A stretch of 32,863 nucleotides of DNA from CALXVA01 sp964587175 (GCA_964587175.1 CAZPKK010000011.1:1-32863), one strand, 5' to 3'. Counted from the stretch's first letter, positions 1-7,157 are shown. Translations and numbers: made by a program. Notes: generated by a model not told the origin, from the sequence alone.

Positions 1-326
1 GAATTACACGTAAAAAACATAAAAAAGTATTAAAAAGAGCAAAAGGATATTATGGAGCAAAACATTATAGATTTAGAATGGCAAAACAAGCAGTTATGAA
101 ATCTGGAATGTATGCATATGTAGGAAGAAAAGACAGAAAAAGTAATTTTAGAAAATTATGGATTGCAAGAATAAATGCAGCAGCAAGACAAAATGGAATA
201 ACATACAGTAAGCTTATAGCTGGTTTAAAAAAGGCAAATGTTGTTATAAACAGAAAAATGTTAGCAGAACTTGCTATAACAGATCCAAAAGCATTTACAA
301 AAGTTGTAGAACTTGCAAAAAAATAA
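1..326 (+). CDS. rplT: 50S ribosomal protein L20, 3' part (starts before window)
   Basis: Ribosomal protein L20 binds 23S rRNA and is needed early in large-subunit assembly. The frame is open from base 3, and the visible 107 residues run from the basic, KH-rich N-terminal region (KKHKKVLKRAKGYYGA) through the conserved core (FRKLWIARINAAARQNG) to the C-terminus. L20 is usually near 118 residues, so only about ten are missing to the left. The methionine at base 78 is internal, not the start. By family custom infC and rpmI should lie just upstream. The gene ends at TAA, is followed one base later by a REP-like repeat and then by an intrinsic terminator, so this is the end of its operon. Identity is certain. 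Confidence 0.97.
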   Translation, partial: ITRKKHKKVLKRAKGYYGAKHYRFRMAKQAVMKSGMYAYVGRKDRKSNFRKLWIARINAAARQNGITYSKLIAGLKKANVVINRKMLAELAITDPKAFTKVVELAKK

Positions 327-361
327 TGGAACAAGGGGACGGTTCTATTGTTCCAAAAATG
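327..361. repeat. REP-like repeat, family A copy 1
   Basis: The inverted arms TGGAACAA (327-334) and TTGTTCCA (348-355) surround a GGGGACGGTTC core. A second copy at 7027-7060 matches nearly base for base. The element begins one base after the rplT stop codon. Repeats with a GGGGACGGTTC core are common in Firmicutes genomes and resemble the ends of REP elements mobilised by TnpA-REP transposases; no transposase is in this window. Confidence 0.7.
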
Positions 362-376
362 GGAAAAAGGGGACAG

Positions 377-405
377 ACCTGATTTTATCAGGTTTGTTTT
401 TTTCT
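377..405 (+). terminator. Intrinsic terminator of the rplT operon
   Basis: A perfect 7-bp stem, ACCTGAT (377-383) with ATCAGGT (387-393), has a TTT loop and is followed by a T-rich tract at 394-405. Confidence 0.85.
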
Positions 406-410
406 TCTTA

Positions 411-439
411 TTGACATTAAATTGCAACTAAAATATAAT
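411..439 (+). promoter_or_regulatory. Sigma-A promoter for the 5'-nucleotidase-like gene
   Basis: A -35 TTGACA (411-416) and a -10 TATAAT (434-439) are separated by exactly 17 bases, a full consensus match just downstream of the rplT terminator and 44 bases before the next start codon. Confidence 0.85.
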
Positions 440-482
440 ATCGAGTAAGAAAGTTTTATCAAAGGGAGGAATAAAAATACAA

Positions 483-1070
483 ATGAAAATAGGAATTGAT
501 ATAGATGGGTGTCTTGCAAATATAGCAAGGTTTATAGCCGATTATGGAAGCAAATTTTGTTATGAAAATAATATAGATTATATGGTAGAAGAAAAAGAAT
601 ATAATGTAGCAAAAGCCATGGGAATATCAGATGAAGATACGGAGAGATTTTGGAATAAATATTTGCCATATTATGCCACAAAATATAAAGCAAGAGATTT
701 TGCAGCAGAAGTAATTAAGCTGTTAAAAGAAAAAAATGAAATATATATAATTACAGCGAGAAATGAAGATGGCTTACCACCTGAGTTTTATGGATATATG
801 CAAGAAATGGTACTAAAGTGGTTAGAAGAAAACAACATAGAATATGATAAAATAATTTTTTCCAAAGGTAGCAAATTACCATACTGCTTGGAAAACAAGA
901 TAGATATTATGGTGGAAGATTCTCCAAGAAACATAATGGAAATATCGACAAAAATACCAGTATTATGCTTTGACAATCCATATAATAAAAAAATAAAAGG
1001 GGCAAATATAAAAAGGGTATATAGTTGGTATGATGTATTAAGTAAAATTCAAACTTCAGACAAAAAATAA
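483..1070 (+). CDS. 5' nucleotidase, NT5C-type (HAD superfamily)
   Basis: This is a 195-residue cytosolic HAD-superfamily phosphatase resembling the NT5C / deoxyribonucleotidase family, which removes the 5' phosphate from (deoxy)nucleoside monophosphates. Motif I is DIDGC near the N-terminus, with D6 as likely nucleophile and D8 as acid/base. Motif II is the ITAR stretch near residue 90. The acidic motif VEDSP near residue 142 supplies metal ligands. An AAAGGGAGG ribosome site sits about 14 bases before the ATG, and a consensus promoter precedes it, so the gene is probably monocistronic. The substrate cannot be read from the sequence. Related clostridial proteins are often annotated as hypothetical or as a putative nucleotidase; the HAD assignment is firm, the nucleotide substrate is inferred. 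Confidence 0.8.
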   Translation: MKIGIDIDGCLANIARFIADYGSKFCYENNIDYMVEEKEYNVAKAMGISDEDTERFWNKYLPYYATKYKARDFAAEVIKLLKEKNEIYIITARNEDGLPPEFYGYMQEMVLKWLEENNIEYDKIIFSKGSKLPYCLENKIDIMVEDSPRNIMEISTKIPVLCFDNPYNKKIKGANIKRVYSWYDVLSKIQTSDKK

Positions 1071-1104
1071 AGCATTATACTTATAAATTTTTTTCAAGAT
1101 AGTA

Positions 1105-1133
1105 TTGAAAAATTATAAATACTGGGATAGAAT
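1105..1133 (+). promoter_or_regulatory. Promoter of pseudopilin/FGE-like gene 1
   Basis: TTGAAA (1105-1110), 17 bases, TAGAAT (1128-1133), about 78 bases before the start codon. The paralogous gene at 10256 has a promoter of the same type (TTGAAA-N17-TATAAT). Confidence 0.6.
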
Positions 1134-1210
1134 AAAATATATGATAATATAAAAAGGATAAACTAAAAAGATGATAAGATTCTAAAGCACAAAAGAGAGG
1201 GGAAAAAGGA

Positions 1211-2374
1211 ATGGAGAAATCAAATAAACGATTTCAAAAAATTTCGCATGAAAAAGGAATCACATTAGTAGCTTTAGTAATAACAATTATTATTTTAATA
1301 ATATTGTCAACAATAGCTATAAGCAACTTGTTTGGAGATAACGGCTTATTAGAAAAAGCAACAGATGCAGGAGCATACTACTCAAATAAGGCAGTTTATA
1401 TAGATGATTCAATTGCAAATATGACAAGTTATATAGATGAAACAATAGGCGGTATAAAATCAGAAGAAGGAAGATTTACATCAGACGGAGTACCAATACC
1501 AGAAGGGTTTTATTATGTCGGAGGTACAAAGGAAGAAGGAGTAGTAATCTCTGACAATCAAGCAGATGAAAATAAAGGAACAAGTTATGAAGTAGCACAA
1601 GAGCTAATAGGAAATCAGTTCGTGTGGATACCAGTAGAAGACACGAGTTCTTATCAAAGGTATGTTGGATATTATAATGGAAGCTTAGAAAGTGATTTAA
1701 TACCAGAACTTTTAGATATATGTAATGAACCATATGAAGAAGGCTACGAGGAAGAGGCAGAAGAATATAATGCAATGTATGTCAGTGTGATAAAAAACAA
1801 GGGATTCTATGTGGGCAGATATGAAACCGGAACAACATCTACATCGGCTAGAACTAGTTCATCAGGAACAAATGTAGAAGACACAGTAGTAAAGCAAGGA
1901 GTATATTTATATAATTATATTGGATGGAACAGTAATGGAAGCATGTCAAGTGATGAAGGAGGAGCAGTGGAATTAGCAAGACAATTTGCTGATGCAAATC
2001 AATATACATCTGTAACAAGCACATTAATATATGGAGTGCAATGGGATGCAATAATGAATTTTATAGACTCAAATTACTCAACTGGAACATGCGATACAAA
2101 TACGTCATATGTAGCAAACTCAACAGGAAAAGGAAATTATACAGGTATTATAACAGCAACAGGTTCAAACAGTGAATATTCAGTAAAAAATATATATGAC
2201 TTAGCAGGTAATGCAAGTGAATGGACTATGGAAGCACTTGATACAAGATACCGTGTTATTCGTGGAGGAAACGGAACCTCTGGTTTACAATATCCTGCAT
2301 CATTTAGAAATGGTATTAGTCCTTCTGCCAGCTATGCTGACTTGGGATTTAGAATAGCTTTGTACATCAACTAG
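1211..2374 (+). CDS. Pseudopilin-like protein with C-terminal FGE-sulfatase/C-type-lectin-like domain; possible DGR target
   Basis: A 387-residue probably exported protein. Residues 1-40 form a class III (prepilin) signal: basic stretch, EKG|ITLVALVIT with predicted cleavage after G16, then a long hydrophobic helix; the usual Glu at +5 is Ala. The conserved FGDNG-LLEKA stretch follows. The rest resembles the formylglycine-generating-enzyme (SUMF1) fold: NQFVWIPVED, GFYVGRYETG, NIYDLAGNASEWTMEA, RVIRGG, and a final LGFRIALYIN. This is the fold that carries many DGR variable regions. It is a paralogue of the gene at 10256 and shares all these blocks. The last third has many NNT/NNC codons between RGG and LGFR, compatible with an older variable region. 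A GGGGAAAAAGGA ribosome site precedes ATG. Enzyme activity is not expected; ligand binding at the surface is inferred. Confidence 0.75.
   Translation: MEKSNKRFQKISHEKGITLVALVITIIILIILSTIAISNLFGDNGLLEKATDAGAYYSNKAVYIDDSIANMTSYIDETIGGIKSEEGRFTSDGVPIPEGFYYVGGTKEEGVVISDNQADENKGTSYEVAQELIGNQFVWIPVEDTSSYQRYVGYYNGSLESDLIPELLDICNEPYEEGYEEEAEEYNAMYVSVIKNKGFYVGRYETGTTSTSARTSSSGTNVEDTVVKQGVYLYNYIGWNSNGSMSSDEGGAVELARQFADANQYTSVTSTLIYGVQWDAIMNFIDSNYSTGTCDTNTSYVANSTGKGNYTGIITATGSNSEYSVKNIYDLAGNASEWTMEALDTRYRVIRGGNGTSGLQYPASFRNGISPSASYADLGFRIALYIN
2252..2362 (+). other. Possible DGR variable region (weak) at the 3' end of gene 1
   Basis: Between the RVIRGG and LGFR blocks, codons of the form NNT or NNC dominate (acc, tct, ggt, tat, ttt, ggt, att, agt, tct, gcc, agc, tat, gct, gac), as would arise from AAY template codons by adenine mutagenesis. 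The position aligns with the much clearer region in the paralogue at 11351-11486. Without the template repeat this is only suggestive. Confidence 0.4.
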
Positions 2375-2388
2375 AAAAAAATAAAAAT

Positions 2389-2424
2389 AAAGAAGCAATG
2401 ATATCTAATCATCATTGCTTCTTT
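2389..2424. terminator. Bidirectional terminator between gene 1 and spoVAE
   Basis: A perfect 14-bp stem (2389-2402 with 2411-2424) with an 8-base loop is flanked by an A-rich tract on the left and a T-rich tract on the right, so it can stop both convergent transcripts. Its right arm overlaps the last codons and the TGA of spoVAE. Confidence 0.85.
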
Positions 2425-2798
2425 ATTTTTGGTTTGGCAATTAAAGAAGCGATATAGCCAAAGAAGATTGCTGCAGTAATTCCACCAGCAGAAGCCTTTA
2501 CTCCTCCAATAAAAGCACCGAGGAGTCCAGAAGTTTGAGCTTCTTGAATTGCACCTTTTGCTAGATTTGAGCCGAAACCAAGAAGAGGTACTGTTGCTCC
2601 ACAACCAGCAAAATCTATTACATATTGATAAATACCCAATGCTCCAAGAACTACTCCTGTGGTAACAAATATGACTAAAATTCTAGCAGAAGTAAGTTTG
2701 GTTTTATCTATTAAAAGTTGTCCGACGATGCAAATTAATCCACCTACAACAAAACATCTAAGCAGCTGCATCCAATCTATGCTTTGTAAAAAATCCAT
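2412..2798 (-). CDS. spoVAE: Stage V sporulation protein AE (SpoVAE/SpoVAEb)
   Basis: Inner-membrane component of the SpoVA channel that moves calcium-dipicolinate into the forespore and out at germination. The 128-residue sequence has the family hallmark GGLICIVGQLLIDKTKL followed by hydrophobic segments and the conserved FAGCGATVPLLGFGSNLAKG block, then a glycine/alanine-rich membrane segment (AGGITAAIFFGYI) and a basic tail. Length is normal (about 116-128). It is the last gene of the leftward dodecin-like-spoVAC-spoVAD-spoVAE group. The start is preceded by a weak AGGG ribosome site about nine bases away. Expression in the forespore under sigma-G is expected from the family; the gene itself carries no visible promoter. 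Confidence 0.95.
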   Translation of the reverse strand: MDFLQSIDWMQLLRCFVVGGLICIVGQLLIDKTKLTSARILVIFVTTGVVLGALGIYQYVIDFAGCGATVPLLGFGSNLAKGAIQEAQTSGLLGAFIGGVKASAGGITAAIFFGYIASLIAKPKIKKQ

Positions 2799-2850
2799 AA
2801 TAATTATCCCTAATTATAAAATTTACAATCAGTTTAACACTATCTGAAAA

Positions 2851-2890
2851 TTACATTAAATAAATGATTGTATAAGAAAATTTAATGTAA
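2851..2890. repeat. Inverted repeat between spoVAD and spoVAE
   Basis: Perfect 11-bp arms TTACATTAAAT (2851-2861) and ATTTAATGTAA (2880-2890) with an 18-base loop lie in the 109-base gap between the two genes. The stem is AT-only and has no T tract on the minus strand. It could tune relative expression of the two genes; function unknown. Confidence 0.5.
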
Positions 2891-2907
2891 TAAATAATAG
2901 CAAAAAA

Positions 2908-3927
2908 TTAAAATAAATTTTCAATTGCAATAGCGTGAGCAATCCCAGGAATACTCTCACCTTGCTGAGAACTTGTAGAATTCATCAAAGCACCTGTTGC
3001 AATAAGAAGCATTTTATTAATGCTTTTCTCTTTTAATTTTCTATAAAAAAATCCAGAAAATACTGAGCTTACACAACCACAGCCGCTACCACCGGAATGT
3101 GTATCTTGCTTATCTTTGTCAAAAATTAAAACTCCACAGTCATTATAATTGTTTTTTATATTATACCCTTTAGTCTCAGCCATTTCAGTCAATATTTCCT
3201 TGCCTATATATCCCAAATCTCCTGAAATTATTGCATCATAATAGCTCGGCTTTCTTCCTGTATCCTGGAAATGAGTAATCAATGTATCTAATGCAGCGGG
3301 AGCCATTGCTGCCCCCATGTTATTAGCATCCTTTACTCCCATATCTACAATTTTTCCTGGTGTTACACATGTTATTTGAGGAGAAGAAGTACTAGGTTTA
3401 GCATTTGATAAAATAACAGCACCTGAACCAGTAACTGTCCACTGGGAAGTTGGTGGGCGTTGATTACCTAACTCTAAAGGGAATCTAAATTGCTTTTCTG
3501 CACTACAAAAATGACTGGAAGTAGCACAAAGTATATTTTTTGCAGCGCCACCATCAATAAAAATACTTCCTAAAATCATGCCTTCAACAAAAGTTGAGCA
3601 AGCTCCAAAAATCCCAAAAAAAGGAATATTTATTTCGCGTAACCCAAAGCTAGAAGAAATACATTGATTTAATAAATCTCCTGCAAAACAAAAATCTATA
3701 TCTTGGCTTGTTATATTAGACTTTGCAATGACAGAATTAACATTCTCTTTAATAATTTTGCTTTCAGCTTTTTCCCAGGTTTTTTCTCCCCAAAACTCAT
3801 CTTCCAAACACTGATCAAAATATTTGGCAAGGGGGCCTTCCGCCTCTTTAGGACCAACAATCGATGATGATTCCAAAATATATGGAGGGTTTTCAAATTC
3901 AACAGTCTGATTTCCTATTTTTCGCAT
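2908..3927 (-). CDS. spoVAD: Stage V sporulation protein AD (SpoVAD)
   Basis: SpoVAD is the thiolase-fold, dipicolinate-binding subunit of the SpoVA complex on the outer face of the spore inner membrane. The 339-residue length is normal for the family. Visible family blocks are the N-terminal PPYILESSSIVGPKEAEGPL, the FAGDLLNQC segment, FGACSTFVEGM around the thiolase-like cysteine, and SGDLGYIGKEIL; the C-terminal half has GGSGCGC. A strong AAGGAG ribosome site sits nine bases before the ATG. It lies between spoVAC (97-base gap) and spoVAE (109-base gap), all leftward. spoVAA and spoVAB, found in Bacillus, are absent, as is usual in Clostridia. Confidence 0.97.
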   Translation of the reverse strand: MRKIGNQTVEFENPPYILESSSIVGPKEAEGPLAKYFDQCLEDEFWGEKTWEKAESKIIKENVNSVIAKSNITSQDIDFCFAGDLLNQCISSSFGLREINIPFFGIFGACSTFVEGMILGSIFIDGGAAKNILCATSSHFCSAEKQFRFPLELGNQRPPTSQWTVTGSGAVILSNAKPSTSSPQITCVTPGKIVDMGVKDANNMGAAMAPAALDTLITHFQDTGRKPSYYDAIISGDLGYIGKEILTEMAETKGYNIKNNYNDCGVLIFDKDKQDTHSGGSGCGCVSSVFSGFFYRKLKEKSINKMLLIATGALMNSTSSQQGESIPGIAHAIAIENLF

Positions 3928-4024
3928 CCATAGCTTCTCCTTATAAATATATTTAGGTTTTTAATCAGGATTTACCCATAAACCAGTCTATATAATATGA
4001 AAAAAGTTATAAAAAAGTCTAAAG

Positions 4025-4468
4025 TCAAACAAAAAACGTAGCAATTATTCCTACTATAACAGAAGATGAGATACCATAAACAAGAACAGGACCAGCAACT
4101 GTAAACATTTTTCCACCAACTCCCATTACATATCCCTCTGACTTATACTCTATAGCAGGGGACACAACTGAGTTTGCAAAACCTGTAATAGGAACTAATG
4201 AACCTGCTCCAGCAAATTTCCCGATTTTGTTAAAAATATTAAGACCTGTTAAAAGTGCAGCAATTCCAATTAATGCAATAGAAACAATCGTTGAACAAGA
4301 TGTGTCTTCTAATCCATTGTATTTACAAAAATCAAAAATTATCTGACCAATAGAACAAATTAGTCCACCAACCCAAAAGGCATTAAAACAATTTTTTAAT
4401 ATAGGGGAGTTAGGTGATTTTTTATCCACATAGTCAAGATATTCTTTTTTGGTATCAATTTCTTTCAT
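4025..4468 (-). CDS. spoVAC: Stage V sporulation protein AC (SpoVAC)
   Basis: Integral membrane subunit of the SpoVA dipicolinate channel; the Bacillus homologue behaves as a mechanosensitive channel. The 147-residue protein has a hydrophilic N-terminus followed by hydrophobic segments carrying FWVGGLICSIGQIIFDF, FAGAGSLVPITGFANSVV and the C-terminal VYGISSSVIVGIIATFF, all typical. A TTG start five codons further up is possible, but the AAAGGAG ribosome site lies between that TTG and the ATG at 4468, so the ATG is chosen. The gene starts 49 bases after the dodecin-like stop, suggesting cotranscription. Confidence 0.95.
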   Translation of the reverse strand: MKEIDTKKEYLDYVDKKSPNSPILKNCFNAFWVGGLICSIGQIIFDFCKYNGLEDTSCSTIVSIALIGIAALLTGLNIFNKIGKFAGAGSLVPITGFANSVVSPAIEYKSEGYVMGVGGKMFTVAGPVLVYGISSSVIVGIIATFFV

Positions 4469-4517
4469 AGATCTCCTTTCCAAGCTTATTAAAATTAAAA
4501 TAAACTATTCCCAATAT

Positions 4518-4730
4518 TTAATCTCTATCCCTATCTATCACAAAGGCTAAATCCAAATCTACGTAATATTGAATTAATTTTTTTCCATCAATTTTAGCTC
4601 TTTGATCAATAACTCTAACAGAAGATAAGTAATCAATTGTTTTTGATGCTTCAGCAACTGCTTGTACAACAGCATCTTTCCAAGAAACATTAGATGTTCC
4701 TGTAATACTCAAATGTTTTTCTATACCCAA
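4518..4730 (-). CDS. Dodecin-like small protein, first gene of the spoVA group
   Basis: A 70-residue protein of the dodecin family, small proteins that form hollow dodecamers and usually store flavin. The family pattern is clear: an N-terminal strand ending ITGTSNVSWKDAV, a helix VVQAVAEASKTIDYLSSV, then strands VRVIDQRAKIDGKKLIQYYVDLDLAFVID. The Trp that stacks on flavin in characterised dodecins, expected just before the VRVIDQ strand, is replaced here (LSSVRV), so flavin binding is doubtful. The start appears to be TTG, ten bases after GGAGG; no ATG fits the alignment. It lies 49 bases upstream of spoVAC on the same strand, an unusual position that suggests forespore expression. Confidence 0.85.
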   Translation of the reverse strand: MGIEKHLSITGTSNVSWKDAVVQAVAEASKTIDYLSSVRVIDQRAKIDGKKLIQYYVDLDLAFVIDRDRD

Positions 4731-4761
4731 TTAAAATCAACCTCCAATTTTATAAATTCAA

Positions 4762-4793
4762 TAATATATTTTCCAATAATTTTCAAAATATAC
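4762..4793 (-). promoter_or_regulatory. Candidate sigma-G promoter for the dodecin-like/spoVA operon
   Basis: On the minus strand GTATA (4793-4789) is followed after 18 bases by AATATATTA (4770-4762), resembling the forespore sigma-G consensus (GHATR, about N18, CATWMTA) but lacking its leading C. It lies 32 bases before the start codon. In AT-rich sequence such a match is weak; support comes mainly from spoVA operons being sigma-G-dependent in known species. Confidence 0.3.
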
Positions 4794-4893
4794 AAAAAAT
4801 AATAAGAAAAAGGAAGTTAGAAAAAAGACTTGGTTTGACTCCTTTATGGGATTTCTTCCGTAAATACGTATTTTTAAAGAGTGTATAACAAGC

Positions 4894-4923
4894 AAAAAAA
4901 AAATGCAGGTTTGCTAACCCACA
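4894..4923 (-). terminator. Intrinsic terminator of rpmB
   Basis: Read on the minus strand, an 8-bp stem with two G-U pairs (4923-4916 with 4911-4904) and a four-base loop is followed by ten uridines (4903-4894). It separates rpmB from the sporulation operon. Confidence 0.75.
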
Positions 4924-4969
4924 TTATTACGCGTAATAAAATCTATATAAATTATGAATAAACATAATT

Positions 4970-5167
4970 CTAAGCTCTAGTTACTTTTCTAGAACGTAAG
5001 CATTTTGAGCATACTAAAATAGTTTTAGTATTTCCATTTACGATTGCTTTAACTCTTCTTAAATTTGGTTTGAATGTTCTAGATGTTCTTCTACTAACAT
5101 GAGAACGAGCTATACTTATTTTATTTCCGTATGAAATTGATTTTCCACAAACTTCACATTTTGCCAT
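4970..5167 (-). CDS. rpmB: 50S ribosomal protein L28 (zinc-ribbon form)
   Basis: L28 is a small structural protein of the large ribosomal subunit. The 65-residue sequence starts MAKCEVCGKS and ends CSKCLRSRKVTRA, so both CxxC pairs (C4/C7 and C53/C56) of the zinc-binding form are intact. The basic middle SRRTSRTFKPNLRRVKA is typical. A GGGAGG ribosome site sits ten bases before the ATG. The gene has its own promoter (5240-5212) and terminator, so it is monocistronic. Identity is certain. Confidence 0.97.
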   Translation of the reverse strand: MAKCEVCGKSISYGNKISIARSHVSRRTSRTFKPNLRRVKAIVNGNTKTILVCSKCLRSRKVTRA

Positions 5168-5211
5168 TATTTTGCACCTCCCATATGATTGAATAAAATT
5201 GACTATTTATA

Positions 5212-5240
5212 AGTTTATCATAAAACAGAAGAAATTACAA
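5212..5240 (-). promoter_or_regulatory. Sigma-A promoter of rpmB
   Basis: On the minus strand TTGTAA (5240-5235), 17 bases, TAAACT (5217-5212), about 45 bases before the rpmB start. Confidence 0.55.
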
Positions 5241-5297
5241 GTGTTTTAGAGAAAAAAATACACGTAGTAAATGTTAACAAGAATATTGCCTCTAATT

Positions 5298-6002
5298 TTA
5301 ATAATTAATCAATTCTCGTACAACTTCGCCTGCAATCAAAAGTCCAGCAACAGAAGGAACAAAGCTTATGCTAGCAGGTGTGGCTGTATTTGTTTTTATT
5401 GGTTCTTCTTTAGAATAAAGCACTTTTAAATGATTAATATCAAGCTTTTTTAACTCCCTTCTAATTACTTTAGCAAGTGGACAAACTGAGGTTTTATTAA
5501 TATCTGTGATTTCGAATTTACTAGCATCTAATTTATTTCCAGTTCCCATACAAGAAATCAATTTTATATTATTTGCATAACAATATTTTATAATTTCTAA
5601 TTTAGAACTAACGGTATCAATTGCATCTATAACATAGTCTATTTTTATTAGACTATTTGCTTTTTTCATTATTTCTTCTATATTATCTTGATTTACAAAT
5701 TTCCTAATAGGAAAAATCTTCATGCTAGGATTTATTTTTCTCATTCGTAATTCTTCAACATCAACTTTAGCCCTTCCAATAGTTTCAGTATCTGCAATAA
5801 GTTGCCTATTAATATTTGTTATATCTACAACATCATTATCAACAATAGTTATATTTCCAATTCCAGCTCTTGTTAAGCCTTCAACAACATACGAGCCTAC
5901 TCCACCTAAGCCAAAGATTACAACATTAGAGTTTCTTAATTTATCAATGCCATTTTTTTCAATTAGCATTTCTGTTCTATTAAGCCAATTTTTTTCTCCC
6001 AT
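5298..6002 (-). CDS. tcdA: tRNA threonylcarbamoyladenosine dehydratase (TcdA, ThiF/E1 family)
   Basis: TcdA uses ATP to cyclise t6A37 of ANN-decoding tRNAs to ct6A. This ThiF/E1-like protein of 234 residues has the nucleotide-binding GLGGVGSYVVEGL motif near residues 31-43, then the acidic VDNDVVDITNINRQ strand-turn with the Arg that contacts ATP, and DAIDT. Further on are CMGTGNKLDAS and TSVCPLAKVIRREL, whose Cys-Pro is typical of the TcdA/YgdL group and separates it from MoeB/ThiF. An upstream ATG at 6020 exists, but GGAAGGAA lies between it and the ATG at 6002, at ribosome-site distance from the latter, so 6002 is preferred. It has its own promoter facing away from ruvA. Confidence 0.9.
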   Translation of the reverse strand: MGEKNWLNRTEMLIEKNGIDKLRNSNVVIFGLGGVGSYVVEGLTRAGIGNITIVDNDVVDITNINRQLIADTETIGRAKVDVEELRMRKINPSMKIFPIRKFVNQDNIEEIMKKANSLIKIDYVIDAIDTVSSKLEIIKYCYANNIKLISCMGTGNKLDASKFEITDINKTSVCPLAKVIRRELKKLDINHLKVLYSKEEPIKTNTATPASISFVPSVAGLLIAGEVVRELINY

Positions 6003-6042
6003 GCGATTTATTCCTTCCATATTTTAAAATAATTCAAACAGA

Positions 6043-6071
6043 ATTATACCATTTTATATAGAGTAGGTCAA
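6043..6071 (-). promoter_or_regulatory. Sigma-A promoter of tcdA
   Basis: On the minus strand TTGACC (6071-6066), 17 bases, TATAAT (6048-6043), ending about 40 bases before the start codon. It lies just outside the left edge of the long palindrome. Confidence 0.75.
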
Positions 6072-6092
6072 ACTAAAATGATTATTCCAATC

Positions 6093-6337
6093 TACAGCTA
6101 CTGTAGGTTAGTAATGGTCTTCAAGTAACCTTTTATAAATATTATTCAAAATATGTCGGTCAAGCTGATTTTCGTAGAAATTCTATGAGAAATTTTTGTA
6201 GCACCCTCAAAAGGATTTGAGATTCCCTACAAAAATTTTCTTAGAATTTCTATACTCAAATCACATTCCATTCCATATTTTTCATAATATTTATAAAAGG
6301 TTACTTGAAGACCTATATAAATTGCAGAATAGCTGTA
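6093..6337. mobile_element. Long imperfect palindrome, MITE-like fold-back element
   Basis: This fills most of the gap of about 435 bases between tcdA and ruvA. Perfect 30-base inverted arms (6116-6145 and 6284-6313) are centred on base 6214-6215. Inside them AAAATATG/CATATTTT pairs again, then a long near-match around GTAGAAATTCTA (about 6173-6200 with about 6227-6254), and a central CTCAAA/TTTGAG hairpin (6206-6211/6216-6221). Outside, TACAGCTA (6093-6100) pairs with TAGCTGTA (6330-6337). No transposase frame and no clear target duplication are seen. It fits a non-autonomous inverted-repeat element; the transcript would fold into one long hairpin. The 72-codon frame across it has no ribosome site and is not called. 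Confidence 0.65.
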
Positions 6338-6373
6338 AATTCAAACAACCACAAACAAATTTTTGCAGAACTC

Positions 6374-6401
6374 TTGATTTTTTTCGTATATATGATAAAA
6401 T
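6374..6401 (+). promoter_or_regulatory. Candidate promoter of ruvA
   Basis: TTGATT (6374-6379), 16 bases, TAAAAT (6396-6401), 36 bases before the ruvA start and just right of the palindrome. Confidence 0.5.
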
Positions 6402-6437
6402 ACTAAAAGCGTATATAAGAAAAAGGAGAATATAATA

Positions 6438-7028
6438 ATGATTTCATATATAAAAGGAAATTTAGAATCAAAAAATATAGATTATGTGTTAATAGATGTA
6501 GGTGGGATAGGATATAAAATATATATGTCAGCAAACGCTATAAATGGAATAGGAGAAATAGGAGAAAATGTAAAAATATTTACATACATGAGAGTAAGAG
6601 AAGATGATATAAGTCTTTTTGGATTTTGTTCAAATGAAGAACTAAAACTATTTGAACAGCTATTAGGAGTAAGTGGGGTTGGAGCAAAATCAGCATTAAC
6701 CATACTTTCAAACATATCTCCTTCTAGCTTTGCTTTGGCTATAATTTCAGGAGATGTTGGTACATTGAAAAGCTTACCAGGAATAGGAGCAAAATCAGCA
6801 CAAAGGATGATATTGGAATTAAAAGATAAAATGAAAACACAAGATGCAATTGAAACAGACTTTGTTCCAGTAAAAAGCACAATAAAAAATGATAAAGCAA
6901 GAGATGCGATAGAGGCATTGCAAGTTTTAGGCTATGCACGAAAAGATATTGATATAGCTATATCGCACATAGATATTGAAGAATTATCTGTAGAAGATAT
7001 TATAAAGCAGGTATTAAAATACTTGTAG
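6438..7028 (+). CDS. ruvA: Holliday junction branch migration protein RuvA
   Basis: RuvA binds four-way DNA junctions as a tetramer and loads the RuvB motor for branch migration. The 196-residue length is normal. Visible domains are the N-terminal OB fold (MISYIKGNLESKNIDYVLIDVGGIGYKI-like opening), two helix-hairpin-helix motifs (LLGVSGVGAKSALTIL near residue 75 and LKSLPGIGAKSAQRMILELKDK near residue 110), and the C-terminal RuvB-binding domain (ARDAIEALQVLGY to the end). AAGGAG precedes the ATG. Unusually, ruvB does not follow: the next gene is rarA, 129 bases on, and a REP-like repeat overlaps the ruvA stop codon. Identity is certain. Confidence 0.97.
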   Translation: MISYIKGNLESKNIDYVLIDVGGIGYKIYMSANAINGIGEIGENVKIFTYMRVREDDISLFGFCSNEELKLFEQLLGVSGVGAKSALTILSNISPSSFALAIISGDVGTLKSLPGIGAKSAQRMILELKDKMKTQDAIETDFVPVKSTIKNDKARDAIEALQVLGYARKDIDIAISHIDIEELSVEDIIKQVLKYL

Positions 7029-7060
7029 AACAAGGGGACGGTTCCATCGTTCCAGAAATG
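7027..7060. repeat. REP-like repeat, family A copy 2
   Basis: The segment matches 328-361 with only a few differences, including two compatible transitions in the core region. It overlaps the TAG of ruvA, whereas copy 1 starts one base after the rplT stop. A further GGGAC-containing stretch follows at about 7069. Confidence 0.7.
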
Positions 7061-7157
7061 AAATAAATGGGACACATCTATGAAAAAAAACATCTTGGAA
7101 TATTATAAGGAATATCAAGTAGAGTAAAATTTGTAAAAAAATTATTTTAAGAAGGGA

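Noticed and set aside
65..427. 120-codon minus-strand frame opposite rplT
   Set aside because: It is a shadow of rplT on the other strand, extending through the terminator, with no ribosome site.
6217..6435. 72-codon open frame across the right half of the palindrome
   Set aside because: It has no ribosome site, follows the inverted repeat and resembles no protein.
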